Positions 24,028 through 38,100 of a DNA stretch of 64,000 nucleotides are shown piece after piece; position 1 is the first letter of the stretch; each line of letters starts with the position of its first letter. The notes below the pieces were generated by a model, which was not told the DNA's origin, made no database searches, and saw nothing but the letters and a program-made list of their open reading frames with translations. A program made the position numbers and the translations under genes. The stretch covers positions 14,872,720 through 14,936,719 of the forward strand of contig CM034304.1 in NCBI GenBank assembly GCA_019925795.1, in the 5' to 3' direction. This DNA is from Dendrobium chrysotoxum (Eukaryota; Streptophyta; Magnoliopsida; Asparagales; Orchidaceae).

Positions 24028-26570
24028 ATGAAACTGCGAAACACCCATTTCACCGTTCAATTAGCATGTGGAGCTACCATTTAGCTAGCAAATGTTATAA
24101 TCAACACCAAAGATTCCAGAGCCACCATCCATTTTGGTATGTTAGAATTTTCTGCAACTCGTACAATGTATGCCATCGTTCCTGTACACGACATGACAAT
24201 TGAAGTGCCTGCTAAAAAGTCTCATCATATAGAAGCTACTGCTTAATGTGTGCATCTACTAGCACAATGAATGCAACTAGCCAGAAATTCCATTGTTAAA
24301 GAGGTCCCCCGAAAGAGGGTCTTGGATTTCAGAAGGTTGTCATACTCAACGACCCTAGCTGTGAATAAGGTTGTAGCTAGAAATCTAATTTTTATGGTGC
24401 CTGCCAATACCACCACCCTACCAAATGGACAATCTATGCTTTGAAGTAATAATGTTAAGGGCTTCCTCATCTGGAGGAAGGTCGTCTAGAAAGCAGAGGA
24501 GAAAAAGGAATGCTAAACTGCGAATTCAGCATCCACAACCAGTGTATCCTCTACATTGCTGACCCATGAGCCAGAAGCTAGTGTTCCCACTCTGAACAAG
24601 TTTGCAAAACTAAAATGGATAAAATAGAACAACCCTATTGGTGACCTGAAATAGTCCTTCAGGACCCAACAATAACAAGCCCCCTAGCCCCATAGAAGGA
24701 GGTTGAGACTTTATCTGACAAGGTGCATAGAGTTTTGAAAATAAAAAAGGAGAAAGGGCTGATGAAAAGAAAGTTTCAAAAGCCACTTAGGACAGGGTCT
24801 AAAAGGACTTCAAAGGGAAAGCTACCATATGTTGTGGTAGCAGAAAAAGAACGAAGGCAAGCTTCATATGATAAACATTGGGGCGTGACACTTGGACCTC
24901 ATGTCCAAGAATCCGCTGTCGAAAGATCCAATTGGCAAGGAAAGCGATCATCTGATATGATAGCAGAGAAAGGAAGAGAGTAAGCGTCACACAGTAAACA
25001 TCGAGGCGTGACACTTGGAGTTCGTTTCCAACAATCTGCCGCTGAAAGGTCTCGATAAAAGGGAAAGCGGGTTTGGAGACTGAAGTCTACAAAAAAAAAA
25101 TTGTTGAAAAGGAGAAGGGCATCATCTCTGGTGCGTAATCCCAGAGATCCGCTAATGAAAGAAGTCATCCATAATGGGTGCCAAAGAAAAAAGTCCCCAA
25201 TGACAACCTATGATGGTCAACATTCTAGAGAATCCTCTAGGCAATCCCATCGCCTTGCAACTTCACCCTCTCGGGAAGAGGCTAATTTTGATCTCTCCCT
25301 TGATCATAGAACTCTTCATACCACATTCAAAACTAGAAATTCAATGGAAGCGCTGCTTAGAGATTCAAGTATAGGAAGAAGATGAAGATGATAAAAATGC
25401 TATGGAGGTCGTGGTAGTCTACATGGCGGGGAACAATAATGAGCCACCTCCATTACGTGTCTACCAATGGCACTATGAAGTGCGCTTGCTATTGTTAGAA
25501 CCACAACCCCTCAAGAAGAGCAAGCACAATATGATCAATTCGAAAAAGAAATTCCCTCAAGTGATGAACAAGAGGAGAATCAAGAATAAGAATTGCTTGC
25601 TGACACTGTTACGTTGGCGTAAGCACATAAGAGTAAAAAATGTCAGATGAAGGAGAAAGATAAAAAGATCTCAAACAAAATGCCAAGATGACAGAAATGA
25701 TGGCATAAATGGCCGCGATGATGCAGTTGATGCAAAAGAGCATCACTGCTAATCCTTCACCTATTCAGTTAACTAATCATCAGGCATCAAGCAATGTTCC
25801 TGCCAAGCTATTAACCAATCCAACACCCCAGGTGTCTAGAGTACGAGTTAAACATGAAGGGGGGATTGAAAACGATCATTTGATTCGCTTACCTACTCAA
25901 CAAAATGTTGCAAGCACATCTAAGCTTGTAATAGTTGCACAACTAGAATTGATCATCAATGAGAAGATCAAGTCTGTCATCGACTTGGAGCATATAAAGA
26001 AATTTGTAAGCAAAGATAACCTGTACCCGGTTAAGTACGACTAGGTGTCATATTCTAAAGGCTATTTGGTGCCTCAACACTTTCAGCAGCAACGATAATT
26101 CGAAGTAGCATTTAGCCTAGTTTAAAGCATCCTGTGGCAATAAAATGGGTAATAATGCACTGTTATTTCATCGGTTTGTTAGTAGTTTGACACTAACTGC
26201 TTTCGAATGGTATGATGAGCTGCCAAACAATTCGATAAAGACATTTATCGAGCTCGAAGCCATGTTTATAAAAAGATTCGCTAGCATGATAGAGAAGACA
26301 ACTATTGTTGGCCTCGCCTTGGAGAAAATGAGAAGAGACAAGTCAGTAACCAAATATATTACCCATTGGCGAAACTTGAGCATGAAGTGCAAGCAACAAT
26401 TAGAAAAGAGCATATAATCCAATTATTGATGGAAAATATCAATGATAAGATGACTCCATATCTGTGTATGATCTCCATCACGACATTCCAGGAGCTACTA
26501 GATGGGTTAGCAAAATTTGAAAAGCTGAATCTTTTGAAGCTTGAAAGTCATTCACATGTTAGAAGAAAAT
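24028..26570 (+). pseudogene. Heavily decayed gag of the older Tat/Ogre-like element
   Basis: The layout is the same as the gag at 7,941-10,436. It starts at ATG 24,028 and has TAG at codon 19 (24,082), exactly as in the inner copy. It then reads through many stops, with readable pieces at 24,723-24,980 (KLPYVVVAEKERRQ), 25,709-26,041 and the gag domain at 26,145-26,540 (AFEWYDELPNNSIKTF; FAKFEKLNLLKLESHS-like). It stops matching at about 26,575, so the element lacks any recognisable 3' LTR and its right end is truncated or lost. Confidence 0.75.
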
Positions 26571-26575
26571 TTCAT

Positions 26576-27457
26576 AGTAGATCATGTCCGCGGATCCCAT
26601 TATCAAAAAGTGTATCCACAGCCTCTTGTACCAATTTCTCTTGACATATTACTAATTCCCCTAGTGTAGATCTACTTGTTGGTAATAGATTGATAAGAGT
26701 ATTATATAGAGTTCATTAACTTACCCCCATCTATTTTAATGATTGCTCTCAACTCAACAAAAATTGGTAATAGGCACAAAATCAATCCATTCTAGGTCTA
26801 AATTTGTTCTAATAAAATGTTTAGCTAATTCCATGCGCCACAAGTGCTAGGTTGTCAGCACAACAAGTGAGGAAGGGGGCAAACTGCAACAGGACATGAT
26901 AACAAGGAACCCATGACAAAGGAAATTAGTGATACAACTCAACAAAGAACTTCAAAGAAATTGATTAAATTCATGATAACAAATAAAAATGAGCCAACCC
27001 AACAGAGTCGAACCAATGTGAGAAGTTTAGAAAATCAAAGAACACAACCAATTCTCATAGGGCACATAATAGGAATGACACAAGAAAAAATAAAATCTTA
27101 AATTCCTAAAATGAAGGAAAACTTCTAAAGTAAAATTAGCACTCATATTATCAATTTGCTTGTCTCGTTGCACACATCCTGCATTTCTGACAATTAAAAC
27201 TGCATAACATGGCGTATGTAAACATAGGGCCTGTTTAAACATTTGATTCCAAATAGATGGACAGGAGAGACACTTAGCTTAATGTGAATACAGATTACAT
27301 GTATGAGAAAAGTGGCAACAATCAACTAAGACAGAAAGAGTAGCAAATTTAGCAAACATTAACAATTGCAAATTAAAAGTGGGTCACTGAGGAGATGGAA
27401 TCAAACGAAGTAAAAAAAGATTTCTAGAATTTAGGTAATATTGTGAAATGAGTTTAC
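26576..27457. other. Noncoding stretch between TE remnant and TCX exon 6
   Basis: AT-rich. I looked on the minus strand for the C-terminal TCX exon, which in relatives carries an MCDEQDT motif, and did not find it. Good-looking minus-strand acceptors exist near 27,190 (TTAATTGTCAG) and 26,900 (CTGTTGCAG), but the frames behind them show no homology and soon stop. The part nearest 26,576 may still be decayed retrotransposon. Confidence 0.5.
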
Positions 27458-27558
27458 TGTCATCACCAGTTGTTTTGGCAGCCTCTCCTGATACAACCAC
27501 CAAAATCCTGCAGAGTTCCTTTACATCCTCTGTATGGACAATATCAGCCAGTAGTGGC
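27458..27558 (-). CDS. TCX: TCX exon 6 (conserved PLLADI...GEAAKT block)
   Basis: The acceptor TTCATTCTGGTAG leads into PLLADIVHTEDVKELCRILV, then VVSGEAAKTTGDD, the conserved helical region downstream of the CXC domains. The likely donor is GACA|GTAAAC, leaving phase 1. The following exon was not found. Confidence 0.82.
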
Positions 27559-29060
27559 CTACCAGAATGAACGTATGGGTCAACTAATCACATATTAAAA
27601 AAGAAGTAAAAGCATGGAAAGAATATTATCACTAAAATAAATATTCCTACTGACAATAATTAAATTAATACCTATATGTAATTTTTAAAGATCCCACTGA
27701 AGTTGAAGTCAGATTTGTGGCACGACCCTTAGAGATGGAAGCAAAAGTCGGCCCTAAACTCTGCAAAAAAGTAGGAAATACAAGCAAAAATGATAAATAT
27801 TATTTGTTCAGCCAGAAGCAGTCCATTTGAAGAACACTGAATAAAATAGATTTGGCAATTTTGAAGAACACAGAAGCAATAAAAAAACAGATAAAAAAGG
27901 TCAAAGAGAAAATAAAACATTGGATATGTTTATATTAAAGTAGATAATGCTTGTATTTTTTTCATTGCTATTCACCAAATTACATTATACAAACATCTTT
28001 TTCAGTTCTGAGATGAATCAAAATTTTAACTAAACAGTCTAGACTTGACAGTACCACCATTTTTTTGAGGGGCATGGGAGCCCTTGTCATCTCTGAAAAA
28101 TATAGAGGGGAATGAAACCTGAGCAATTAACTGACAACTATTATTATTAATAGTTTATGTCTATCTATACCTCTGGGCAATGTGCAAGCCTGTGAATCGA
28201 TTGCTCCTGTGATGATAATCCAAAGAAAATATCCTGGCTCTTTCTCTTCTTTGATGTAGGTGAGGCATAGATAGAAGGACCTATAGCTCTATTCAAAGCA
28301 GCATTTGCTGCCTGCTGCATGTATGTCATGGCATTCCCATCCCCATGGAAAAGTGCCTTCCTGTCTTCACTTCCTTCAAAGTTCTTGCAGTCCATACACT
28401 TGCAATTATCGGAGCAGAGAATGTTGGCTTGGAAGCACTCACAGTATTTCTTGAGACATCCTGATTTCTTGCAATGGCAGCCCTTATTGTGCTTACCTGC
28501 TAAAGCAATTTCACCTGTGTCTTCCTGCCAAAACAAAAGAAATTTCATTTATAAGAATACAACCATGAGCAATCATGAACGGCAAGAAACAAAAAACCAT
28601 CAAAAAGATTGATAACATGACAGCCTTATGATTTTGCAAGGTAACTATTTCCATTGTTTATTAAATTAAATTTCAAAGAGGTAACATAAAATGGCTGTTA
28701 TATATTAGCCATTGAACACGCTTCCTGTTCATTTGCCAGGACTTTCTAACGGGCATAGAGGGTGTAAATAAGCCTAAAATGCACGAGTAAAATATTTGTA
28801 CAACTCAGGTCATTAGTTATCCAGCTAAACACTTGAGCTCAAGCTCAATAACAAGCTAAAAAAATCAAGTTAATATTCAAATCATGTACTATTGGCCGAA
28901 TACAATAAACCAAAAAGCCAAGTTGATGACCAACACAAGCATCAAAAGCTTTTCCTATTGATGGGTCCAATTGCATGAAAGGGACAGAACATAAAACATG
29001 TGGCATCAATGATTTTAGAGTATATTGCATGATCATTAATAGAACAACAAATATGCAGAA

Positions 29061-29136
<76 letters not shown>

Positions 29137-32100
29137 CATTAGGGTAGCTCGAGTTAATCAAAATGATAAAGCTTCCTACCCAGCCAAAAATGATGGAAAA
29201 TAATTTCATCCTTGATCCTTCTAAAGCATGGTAGGGGCCAAACAGATGACCTCTAGGGTAGGAACAAGAATTAAGCAGGCATGAAAACACACAATATTAG
29301 TAAAAAAGACTCGGTCATTACTATGGCTTTACTATATAACACCAAACCCTTTTAATTTTTTTAATTCGGAAACAGCCTAGCATATCATATTCATGCACAT
29401 TCTAGTTTGGATTGACCCCCTTAATTTTGATTTGATTTCAATCATCTACCAAGTTAAGGTCAATTTAAGAAGAAAAGATGGGTATTCCCTTCTTATACGA
29501 TCCATAGGAGAGAATCCCTAACTCAAAAAATACATGATATTATAATAGTCTTATTTTGTTGTTTAAGGAGTGGCCTTCTGAGAGTTTCTTATATAACTAT
29601 TATCCCCAAGCTTTTCTTCTCCCATGTATTAACTTTAAAGATACCACACTTCTTCAGTTCATTGTTCCTAGGACTAAGTATTCTATAGTTGGTAGTAACC
29701 CTATGGATTGTCTTTCTTTTGTGGGAATTCTTCGGGTTACAGAAAGGTATCATAGATTATAAAATCAGATTTTTGGCTTCTTCTCTTATTAGAACTTCTT
29801 TAATTTTCTTTTTCATAATAATATAACCTCATTCAATAGGGAGGCATGAGATTGGACGTGATAGGCTAGAACAGACCTCTTGTGAAGCCCGAAACCATTT
29901 TTAACTGCTACGCTCTTTTGTTTTCACTAAAAAACAGAATAGCCTTGTTAAAGCTCAACAAGAATGAGATATATATTTGCATATGTATATTGCGATTGGA
30001 GAAAAGTCTGTAATCAGATGTGAAATAAGAGCTAAGCTCCTAATATACAGGCTGTGGACCTTACCCATTAGCTAGTTTTTGGTTAATGGATATGCATCCG
30101 CTAAATATTGAGCTCAACTTGAGCCTTCAGTGTTAAATCCTCTTAAGAGGTGATATCAGTTCATTAAGATCAAGTGGTCCATAGGTCTGTGACTTCCATG
30201 AGCCTTGACAGCTATACCATGTACAAGTAAGATTTAGAGTAAGCAACTCTCATGAAGACTTCATGCGGTTAAGAGAGCACTTGTGCATGACACTTGATAG
30301 TGTTAAAAATATTTTGCATAAAGGGAAATGTTAGCCAATGTGGATTACTCTCATTTGAGGAGGAATTCATTGAGATGTTCATGAAAATAAAAAATATCCC
30401 CACATTGAAAAAGAAATAAGACTTGAACTCCTAAGATACTAGTTGTGGCCCTTGTCCATTAGCTTAAGCTTTTGGTTTGATAGGTGAACATTCATTAATA
30501 TATCAAGCTCAACTTGGGTCCTGGTGTTCCACCCTTCCAATAATATCAAGCTCTTATCAAGCTATCTTGTGTGTGTGGCTCATTTAGAAAACGAGTAAAA
30601 AATAAATCATGTTCATACTCAGCTCATTTACTCAGAATGAGTCAAACTCGATCAACTTATCAAAATGAACATGAGGTGTTCATGAACAAAAAAAAATTTT
30701 GATATCCCTAGCAAGCATCATGGTACATGATGCATGCAATGAAGCCACAAAATGTAGTGGATTGGCAGCAAGGGGATTTCCTATACTAGTCACATATAGA
30801 AAAACAACAAGATTTAGCTTCTAGGCCACACCCAAGCATATGTGGCTAAGGGGGATCACGCAATATGGAAGCAAGGCAGCGCCTTGCAAAATAAACCCAT
30901 ATTAATTTTCAATTTCACTTTCAACAAGTAATTCATATATATTACTATCTAAGATTGGTATTCGATCAATAAGGAGTTGTAAAGTATGTTAAGGTGAACA
31001 TATAATATTTACTACTAATAAAAGGATATAGCACATCAATTCTATGCCCAGACATCTGATCTCATTTTAATTTACTAAAGAATATATCATTTAAAACACA
31101 TACACCCTTCTCTATGAAAGTGTTGATATGCACATTATGCTTTGACAAAGTTGCTATTAGCGATCAAGCAGAGTTTTTGAAGGTATTAAAATTTATAGAT
31201 TATAACTAGTATGTAATTGACATTACACATGGAATAAATTCAAATACACATTACATTGATTGAAAATAGAATAAAATAAGGTAGTAAAATAAAAATCAAT
31301 AAAGACAACTAGATAAGCATATGCGGACAACACAAAAAAAAATGTCTATCAGAATTAAAAAATAAAAAATAAAACATAAGGTTATTGCAGCACATCCTCA
31401 CATGGAATAATACAATAAAAACAATATAGAACTGATTAATAACAAGGAAGAAACATGATCATAGCATCATATAAGGTGCCTATTTTCCAAAGCTAGTGCA
31501 TAGTTAACTAGTCCGACCTCAAGTAACAATCTATCATGCCCTAGGAGGGGCATGAGACATCAATAAGGTCATAATGAGAAGACAAATTATTAAAATATAT
31601 AATACATCACACCTAGTCTTCATGATTATTTTACAAATGCGCACACACATAACACATGCATAAATTAAAGAGCATCTCCAAAATCATAGCATCGAAGTGA
31701 TGGCAACATCAGGTCCAAATGCAAAAAAAGAAGTGAAGGATGCAACATAAAGATCAGCAATCATCTTAACAAATTAACACAGATGTACACAGAATAAAAA
31801 CCAAGTTCATCTTCATCATCAGTGGGTTTTTTCTAACTAGAAGGACATTATGAATTGCTCTTCTTAGAAAGTAATATTATTTTTCTTCATCAACGATACT
31901 ATAAACCTATAGTACTACTACATAGTGAGCTCAAGAAACAAGAACTACTGACATTATTAGCACCACAGCAGCTTGAACTGCAATAGTGGGAATTGCCTTT
32001 CTTATATATATTCAATCCCTTGTTGCTATTAGTGAAGGTACTTGGGAACTTTAATGAAATGTTTATTAGACAATTTAAACTGTTTTATGGTTAACCGTAA

Positions 32101-35100
32101 GCATTTCTTCATATTTTGAAAACTCTTCCACATAAAGAATGATTGATTCTCTTTGCTGAATGTGTAATGCATCTTCATGATTGTGAACCTCCGAAAGGGA
32201 ATACCGGGACGGTATCGCCAATAGGAGGGCAGATTAGATCATACATACGATCAACTATTGAGGATAGCGGCTCTCGCCAACGCACCCCGATGGGTGACAA
32301 TATATACGACCTGATTGGAACAACGAGTTTCCCCCACCCGATACATCAGCTCGAGTGGGGTTTATTTGATAGTGGAATTCGGTTTCCCACGGGCGCAAGC
32401 CCCCGTGGTTAATTACATCTTAAGTCGGGGCCTGAGAAGACTCTCGATTAAGGATTCTACATTATACTTCCCAAATTGGGATTGGCACAGAGGGAAGAGA
32501 CTAGGAAATCCTACTCAAAGAAAAAGAAGGGCTCAACTTGGCTTAGTCAACATACACGGCTCAGATCAGCATCCGAAAGGACTAAGATAGTGAGAAGAAA
32601 CTAGAGAAAATAAAAATCATGCACTCAAAGCATACAAGAGAGAAAGATGGAGGTGGCGTCATCCACGTGATGCAGATAGACAAAATTTATGGCCCTGAAG
32701 GAAAGAAGACTTACCCACCGATGAGGCGTACTACGAGATACCGATAGTAGTAGCCTTGAATCCTTGATCTAGAGTGGATTTAGTGTTCTACGCAACACTA
32801 ACACTTGTGTCCTAGCTAATGCAATGCAAAACTTTGACTTACCCCGGCCTGGATTGGGGAGCCAGCTAACCACCAAATCAATTCAAAACCATGAGTCCAG
32901 TCATTATGAAAGATGGGTAGGTAGTTTGGTTTTTTGGAAGTAGGGCCGATGTCTAGAGAGTTTCCTGATTGGCCCCAGACTTATGTGGGATAAATGCTCC
33001 TATAACTAATGTAATTAAAATTTTAATTTAATTAATTTCTAATGCAATGCATGCTAGTTGAAGTATCCAAATCAGGTATCCATGGAACATTAAAAAGGCT
33101 TATAAAAATAATTTTTAGAAAAGACTAGACTTCTCCAGATCTGGCACCTCATCCTCATAAGCCAGATTATCCGGAATCTACCCGCAGGCGGGGAAATATC
33201 TTATAGGAGAAAGAAAATGCATTAATATGCATGCGACCCCGGACGATTCCGGCCATTCCCTAAGTCGTTAAGTTTCTATATTATTTAATTCTTAAAATTT
33301 TAAATTTTAGTTATGAGTAGAAAAATATTTTGATCCTTAAATAGTCTAGCGATCGAGTCCAGGCTAAAACAAAAGCGGCACACAAATGCCAAGAAACTAA
33401 GAAAAACATACAATCCTATGCGCAATCAATATCAAATCAAACACAATAAATAACCAAATTAATCAATAAAATATCCATAGGCCAACTGCCCTTAATTACA
33501 AATCAGGATCTGCAGAAAAGTAAAGTGGCCGGGCACCACTGCCAACAACCCGGATTTCTAATCCTAGAAATGACGCAAATGACTTTCAGTTTTTCAGTCT
33601 TCTTAGACTTCTTCCTTGGACTCCTTGGATCTCTCCTCCTTGGCCTCCTTGGATTCATCGTGGCTTGAATATCCAAACGAAGAGACAATTTCCCCTTAAA
33701 AGGGTATTGCCTTTTCTCTTTGGATATCTAAAGGCCATCCGAACTTGATCTTCCAAATGGAAGAAGACTCTCCCTCTTGAGGATGCCTTCTTCTTTTAGA
33801 ACTCAAGTTGGATAAGAATATCCCAACTCAAAGGACATTTTCACAACTCGAACCAATATTACAAATAATTATATTAATATAAATAGTAAATTCTAGACTC
33901 TCCTACAAGGTTAACCTAATAAAAATCATCGCAAGCAGTTAATATCACATTCCCAGCAGTTATAAATACATGTAAAGAAAACATTCATGCCAGCCAAACT
34001 TGGCCATGCTCTTTTAATTAATTGAGGGCTAAGCAGTTCTGGAGTACCTGTAGCCATTTATAATTATGATTTATTATTAGCCCTCATTTATTTAGGGGGG
34101 CTAAGCAATTTCTAAAGCGCCTGTATGAAACAGCGTTAGTATTTAAATCATGATTATTGCCCCCCCTTTATTAGCGCTGCATGAGCATAGCCACCTGCAG
34201 AAAATATAGTTAGTATCAAAATCGATCCTAATCTATGGGTAATCTATCGTGCAATCACATCAATTCCTAGAATACAGTAAAAGTAAACAAACACACCAAC
34301 AATTCAATCACAGCATGCAATGAAAACCCGAAAAACTCGGCACACAACAGAAAAGTAAACACCGGCCTAGCCTAGGTCTAGAAGTGGTGTCCTAGCAAGC
34401 AATTCTACAGTGTGTATAGAGGGCTGTGTAGCTGGGGTGTATCCTAAGCCGGGTAGTTAGTTAAAGTTGCCTAATGTTCGGATTTGTTAAAAGTCTGAAG
34501 GAGAAGTTTAGGTTTGAGTTTAAGTGTTGGTGCATTAAGGATTGAATTGGGTATGTTTTAATGGTTCAATGATTACTACCTTTGTTTCACACCGAGGCCA
34601 TGAAGTTTATTTCATCTTTCTTGGGGCTAAGTTAATAACTTCGTAGGCCTGGTTACCCAGTAGCGATCATGGGTTGATTAAATTAATTTAGTTGGGTAGA
34701 GGTTAAAGAGAGGTGATATTAATTGATTTATTATCAGGTTAGGGTATTAACTTAAAGCTTAGGATAATGTTTTATGAATTTTAAGTTGAGTCAGTGAGTT
34801 GTTAGAAGGTCCGGGGTCACCCTATCCGCTAGGTCAAAGGGGTCCAAAACTGACTTTTTAATTAGAGGTGGTTTGTGACTAGTTAGTATTTTTATAAAAT
34901 AATAAACTTTAACCCGATCAGTTAGACTGTAAGCATGCTCAATTTGAACTCTTCTATCCAAAGTTATGAATTTCTGAAGTTTTGGCCTTATTTTAACTTA
35001 AATTTGACCGGATTGTTGACTTTTTGATTTAAGTTGATTTCTGGAATCCTAATATCTTTAATAAATACTAGACCCTAATGTGAGTTGAATGCCTTTGAGT

Positions 35101-38100
35101 TTGCCCATTTTGGAGTTTTCTATAATTAGTTATGAATTTTCAAAGTTTGGGCTATTTAATAAATTATCGAAATTATTTAATTAAAGGCTGTTTTAGGGAT
35201 TTTGATCCAAATCAGTTCCAAACTGCTTGGAATCACCCCTAAAGGTCAAAAATGACCTAAAGAAGTATTCTCAAGTGTTTGAAAAAAATTTGAGATTTTT
35301 AATAATTTTTAATAATTTAATTTAATTAAAAGATAATTTTTAATCAAAATTAAATTAAGGTTCAGATTGAAGTCCAATTAAAGTGATTTAATTTTTATGG
35401 ATTAGGGACTGAATTCTGAAGAGTTTGGGGTATTATGGGTATTTCTTTGATTTAATTTAAATTTATTAGAATTTTCTAAAGTTATCGGGTCCTAATAAAG
35501 AGGGAAATTAGGGTTTGTTAATTAAAAGGTTTAAAGGGCTCAAAAAATTCCTCAAAAATTCCAGGAGGTTTATGATGTCCCTAGGTTTAAGTGTTTCAAA
35601 TTTCAAGTCAATCAGAGTTAAATTCTAGCTCCTAGAATTTCTCTAAGTTCGCTAGACGGGTCCTTAATTATTGTCCTTAGAGTGTCACTACGTTGCATAG
35701 GTTTGAATCAAGCATTTAGAGCTAAACCTTGGGATAACATAAGCGAATGCAATAAAAACATAAACACACCATGATCCTTAAATCTAGGAGAGACTAGGCT
35801 AGGTGCTTGTGCATCCTACACATACAAGAACTACGAAACACTAAGTAAAACGGGATTAATGAAGTGATTAGTGGATGATTGGAACCCAGTCATTCACTAA
35901 TCTTTCCCACATGAATGTTGTTCACATGTATAGCCTATGTTTAAAATTCCACAAGTAGTGGATCCCCCAAGAATTAAGAATTTAATTATGTAGGTAATTT
36001 TAAAGTACTTAAAATACCCATAAGTACATAAATTTTGAAAATAATGTAATTAAATGTAGTTCAGTTGATAATAATGCATAGATATAGGGGAGATCCACTG
36101 CCCACCCAAAGAGGTTCCAAAAAGATTTGAAAATAATTTTATAATTTCAAAATAATCAATATAATAATTACTTAAATATTATTTAAATAGTCTAGTAATT
36201 AAATAATACAGAAATCTGCCAGAAAAAAGTTTTAGTTTCTGAAAATATTTTTAAATTAAAATTCATAATTTTTTGAAAAATTCGAGGTATTGTGCGTCAA
36301 AATTCGATCTAAAACGAATTAGTTATGAATTTCTGAAGTTTAATACATTTAAAGGGTATTTTAAAATAATTTAAAATAACTAATGTTTGAAAATAATTAA
36401 TAAATTAGAAAGGGTTAATAATTAACGCTTCTGAATTTCAAAATAAATAAATAATAAATAATAATAATAATAGTGATAATACTAATATAATAACAAAACT
36501 AATAATAATAATAATAGTAATAATAATGAGTTAAAAGAGAAAAGATAATAACAATAATAATAATAATATAAATAATAATAATAATGATAATTAAAATAAA
36601 ATAATTTAATGATAAAAATAATGCTAATAATAATAATAATTATAATAATTGTTTAAAAGAAATAATAATATTTTAAAATAATAAGATAATAATATTAATA
36701 TTAGTAATAATAATAATAATCACTAACATAACCATAATAATAATAATAATTATAATAGTTATAATAATTATAAATATTATGATAATAAAATAATAATTGC
36801 AATGATAAAATTAATAATAATAAAATAACATGTTAAAAATAATGATATAATAATATTATTATTAATTAAATAATAATGACAATAATAATTTAAGATAATA
36901 TTTTAAAATAATAAGGCAATAATAATAATAGGGTTTTAAACTAATAACAATTATAATTAATAAGATAATAATAGAAAAAACTACTAATAATAATAATTAA
37001 CTAATTAATATCACTGTTTTAATAATATTTTAAAATATACTCAATATTTTTAATTAAAATTCATTTCAAAATGAAGAAAGTTAAAATACGAACAATTCGA
37101 TATATTATATGCATTTTTTGGATTTGTAATTAATTTATTATGATTTTCCAAAGAAATCTGATTAAAAAAAGTAATTAAAATTAATTTAAAATTAAATTTT
37201 AATTAATATCGGCAGTGACGACGGGACACGCGGCAGCTTTGGGTTGGTTCCGCGGTTGCGGGCAATCATTGCCAATGATTGCGCCGCCGCGCAATCATTG
37301 GCAATGATTGCATGGAAATCTGCGCTGCACTTATCCGCGTCAGCGAGGCGGCGGAGCCGTCGGATCATCCGGTGTTTGGATCAACGGCTCTGATTGAGCC
37401 GGACGATGCGAATGACCGCGGGATCGGATCCGCGGTTGGAGGGAGACCGCGGAACTGCGAGATCCGAGTCGTTGATCGTAAGATCAACGATTCGGATCGT
37501 ACGTAATGAGTACGTTACGTAAACCGAAAGCCCTAAACGATATTTTGCCTCGTTCTCGCGATCGGGTGGATCAAATCGAGCGAAATTTGAAACATAACCT
37601 CTAATCATGAAGAGCAATCATGTGGGATAGTTTGTTTGATCTAAAACGTGATATACACAAAGCTATTTGATCATATGTATTCTAACCTAGAGTTTGAGAT
37701 TTCACCTTGGTTAATGGACGGTTTGGATCGTAAAAAGGCTTGTTGCACTTGTAGATTGTCCACGTACACTTCCCTAGTTGAACTCGAGCTTTGATTCGTC
37801 CTGGATCGCCCGGAATTCGGTTGGCCGGAGACCTCACCGCCGGCGAGGTCTTGGCGGCGGCTCTGGGTTGGAAAAAGTGAGGACGGGTCGTGGGAGCTCT
37901 CACATGAAATTCTATGACTTTTGGAGATCTAGAGAGAGGGAGAGCAAAAAGATCCCTAAACAAACCCTAAAACTCACTATTTAAAGCTCGACCTAGGATC
38001 AACGGCTAGGATCTGTTCTAGGGTCTAATAGGAGAGAAACCAAGGCCCCTTGGCCGTGGTTTGAATTAGAACCCATTAGGAAAGTGTTTAGAATCTTAAA

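Larger units (their letters stand above)
28525..32176 (-). other. TCX intron 3, 3' part with simple and duplicated sequence
   Basis: AT-rich noncoding DNA with no recognisable protein domain on either strand. It contains a long TA microsatellite and an imperfect pair of ~110-bp repeats, listed separately. Element B interrupts it at 32,182. Confidence 0.7.

Noticed and set aside
28942..29290. Minus-strand frames rich in Tyr-Ile repeats
   Set aside because: They are translation of the (TA)n microsatellite.
32143..32590. Plus-strand frames over the 3' end of element B
   Set aside because: They overlap the conserved hairpin module and element terminus. The frame is not kept in A, so they are noncoding.
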